A DNA stretch of 64,000 bases from Oscillospiraceae bacterium (GTDB taxonomy: Bacteria; Bacillota; Clostridia; Oscillospirales; Ruminococcaceae). A model generated the notes under the pieces. The model had not been told where the DNA came from and searched no databases. It saw only the letters and a program-made list of their open reading frames with translations. Shown here piece after piece: positions 62,937-64,000 of this stretch (position 1 is its first letter; each line of letters opens with the position of its first letter). Both the position numbers and the translations under genes were made by a program. The stretch covers positions 85,767-149,766 of the forward strand of contig JAFVOU010000029.1 of assembly GCA_017505635.1 (NCBI GenBank). The letters run 5' to 3'.

Positions 62937-64000
62937 ATGGCAAAATTTGAATTCGATCCTGTTAAGCAGCGTGGCTCAACAGAAAGAACAAGAAGACTCA
63001 GAGCAGAAAGCATGAGCACACAGCCACATATCTACATTGAAAGAGCTGTGCTGGAAACAGAAGCTTACAAAATGTACGAAGGCACATGCTCTGTACCTGA
63101 ACTGCGTGCAAAATCCCTTTTGCACTTCTTCCAGAACAAAAAAATCTACATCGGTGACGGCGAACTCATCGTTGGTGAAAAAGGCGACGGCCCACAGTCC
63201 GCACCTACATTCCCAGAATTGTGCTGCCATACTCTTCAGGATATGCACAACATGAACGACAGAAAAATCGTTAACTTTACAGTAACTGAAGAAGACCTTA
63301 AAATTCAGGAAGAAATGATTATCCCATTCTGGGAAAAACGTTCCACACGTGCAAAAATCATTCCATCCATGACACAGGAATGGCGTGATGCATACGAAGC
63401 AGGTATCTTTACAGAATTTATGGAACAGCGTGGCCCTGGTCATACAGTAGGTTCCAAAAAAGCTTACGAAAAAGGCTACCTTGACTATCAGAAAGATATC
63501 GAAGATGCACTTGCAAAACTCGACTACATGAACGACCCAGAAGCTCTTGCAAAGAGAGACCAGCTTAACGCTATGCACATTGCTTGTGAAGCTGTAATGG
63601 TTCTTGGTAAACGTTATGCTGACTATGCAAGAGAACTTGCTGAAAAAGAAGAAAACCCACAGAGAAAAGCAGAACTTCTTCAGATTGCTGCTAACTGTGA
63701 CGTTGTTCCAGCACACAAACCACAGACATTCTGGCAGGCTATCCAGACATACTGGTTCACACACCTTGCAGTTACATCCGAACTTAACCCATGGGATGCT
63801 TACTCACCAGGTCACTTTGACCAGCACCTTGCTCCATTCTATGAAAAAGACGTAGAAGAAGGTATCCTCAACAGAGATCAGGCTCTTGAACTTCTCGAAT
63901 GTCTCTGGATTAAATTCAACAACCAGCCAGCTCCTCCAAAAGTTGGTATCACACTTAAAGAATCTTCCACATACACAGACTTTGCTAACATCAACACAGG
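62937..64000 (+). CDS. Glycyl-radical enzyme, HypD-like (partial, runs off right edge)
   Basis: The first 354 residues of a glycyl-radical enzyme. Features seen are RAVLETEAYKMYEG, DGELIVGEKGDGPQSAPTFP, FTEFMEQRGPGHTVGSKKAY, CDVVPAHKPQTFWQAIQTYW and KFNNQPAPPKVGITLKESST. From memory this run of motifs is closest to trans-4-hydroxy-L-proline dehydratase (HypD), but the substrate-reading residues, the active-site Cys and the C-terminal Gly loop lie beyond the window. Isethionate, choline or diol enzymes of the same superfamily remain possible. GGAGGTTAACTTAACA precedes the ATG. Codon use is strongly biased (highly expressed type). Confidence 0.85.
   Translation, partial: MAKFEFDPVKQRGSTERTRRLRAESMSTQPHIYIERAVLETEAYKMYEGTCSVPELRAKSLLHFFQNKKIYIGDGELIVGEKGDGPQSAPTFPELCCHTLQDMHNMNDRKIVNFTVTEEDLKIQEEMIIPFWEKRSTRAKIIPSMTQEWRDAYEAGIFTEFMEQRGPGHTVGSKKAYEKGYLDYQKDIEDALAKLDYMNDPEALAKRDQLNAMHIACEAVMVLGKRYADYARELAEKEENPQRKAELLQIAANCDVVPAHKPQTFWQAIQTYWFTHLAVTSELNPWDAYSPGHFDQHLAPFYEKDVEEGILNRDQALELLECLWIKFNNQPAPPKVGITLKESSTYTDFANINT

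Noticed and set aside
61958..63764. Minus-strand frames opposite the glycyl-radical genes
   Set aside because: Phe/Cys-rich shadows of biased coding sequence on the plus strand.
62937..64000. Pyruvate formate-lyase proper
   Set aside because: The N-terminal motifs and the activase with two extra ferredoxin-type clusters fit the dehydratase/decarboxylase branch, not PFL.

Overview
The window looks like chromosome of an anaerobic gut-type Clostridia (Bacillota; perhaps Oscillospirales, which is inference). The signs are strong AGGAGG ribosome sites, Gram-positive surface proteins with dockerin and cohesin-like modules, an F-type ATPase, a tungstate/pyranopterin locus and a glycyl-radical enzyme. 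Most genes lie on the minus strand in long operons. Identities below come from reading motifs by eye; no database search was run.

Region 1 (1-18982, minus) is the most unusual part. A consensus promoter at 18954-18982 feeds two cobalamin-type riboswitches (18762-18919 and 18145-18353) that bracket a 112-residue protein with an HNH-endonuclease-associated repeat. The second riboswitch is followed by an intrinsic terminator (18056-18088). Next come a FecR-like plus DUF4430 membrane protein, a 1270-residue membrane-anchored propeller protein, a DUF4430-dockerin protein, a 1049-residue dockerin protein, a two-cohesin-plus-dockerin protein and a membrane-anchored cohesin-like protein. The run continues with an ECF importer (T, fused A, S, second T), a Cys-rich small-domain protein and CobT, which is cut by the window edge. 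I infer a vitamin-B12-repressed, cellulosome-like surface assembly that captures corrinoids (DUF4430 resembles the transcobalamin C-terminal domain) and passes them to an ECF importer and to lower-ligand activation by CobT.

Region 2 (19.4-29.1 kb) has a Mn2+ (yybP-ykoY type) riboswitch before a Ca2+/Mn2+ P-type ATPase, an NlpC/P60 protein with five FN3 repeats, and three copies of an ATP-grasp ligase in two genes, one a tandem fusion.

Region 3 (29.3-35.8 kb, minus) is the atp operon B-E-F-A-G-D-C. It has no atpH; instead AtpA starts with a domain resembling the C-terminal part of subunit delta. AtpE carries a signal-peptide-like extension, and a promoter-proximal hairpin with a U-run precedes the operon.

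Region 4 (35.9-49.5 kb) is mixed housekeeping and accessory content: an alpha/beta hydrolase, a Cthe_2159-like lipoprotein, purC, an ATC hydrolase-like protein, an AT-rich APH-like kinase, a HAD plus two nucleoside hydrolases, a UPF0126 membrane protein, a Ca2+/Na+ antiporter, two tRNA-Leu genes around a ZIP transporter, a Na+/alanine-type symporter with a structured leader, and a TetR regulator. A large nested inverted repeat lies at 44092-44297.

Region 5 (49.6-61.9 kb, minus) is a tungsten/molybdenum pyranopterin locus: tupABC, two MoeA-type genes (one fused to a periplasmic-binding-like domain), a MOSC protein, a four-cluster ferredoxin, an aldehyde ferredoxin oxidoreductase, a MoaD-like protein, MoeB, MoaC, MoaA and MogA. 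The tupA leader holds a candidate Moco/Wco riboswitch. MoaE was not found. Region 6 (62.0-64.0 kb, plus) has a glycyl-radical activase and the N-terminal 354 residues of a HypD-like glycyl-radical enzyme, cut by the right edge.
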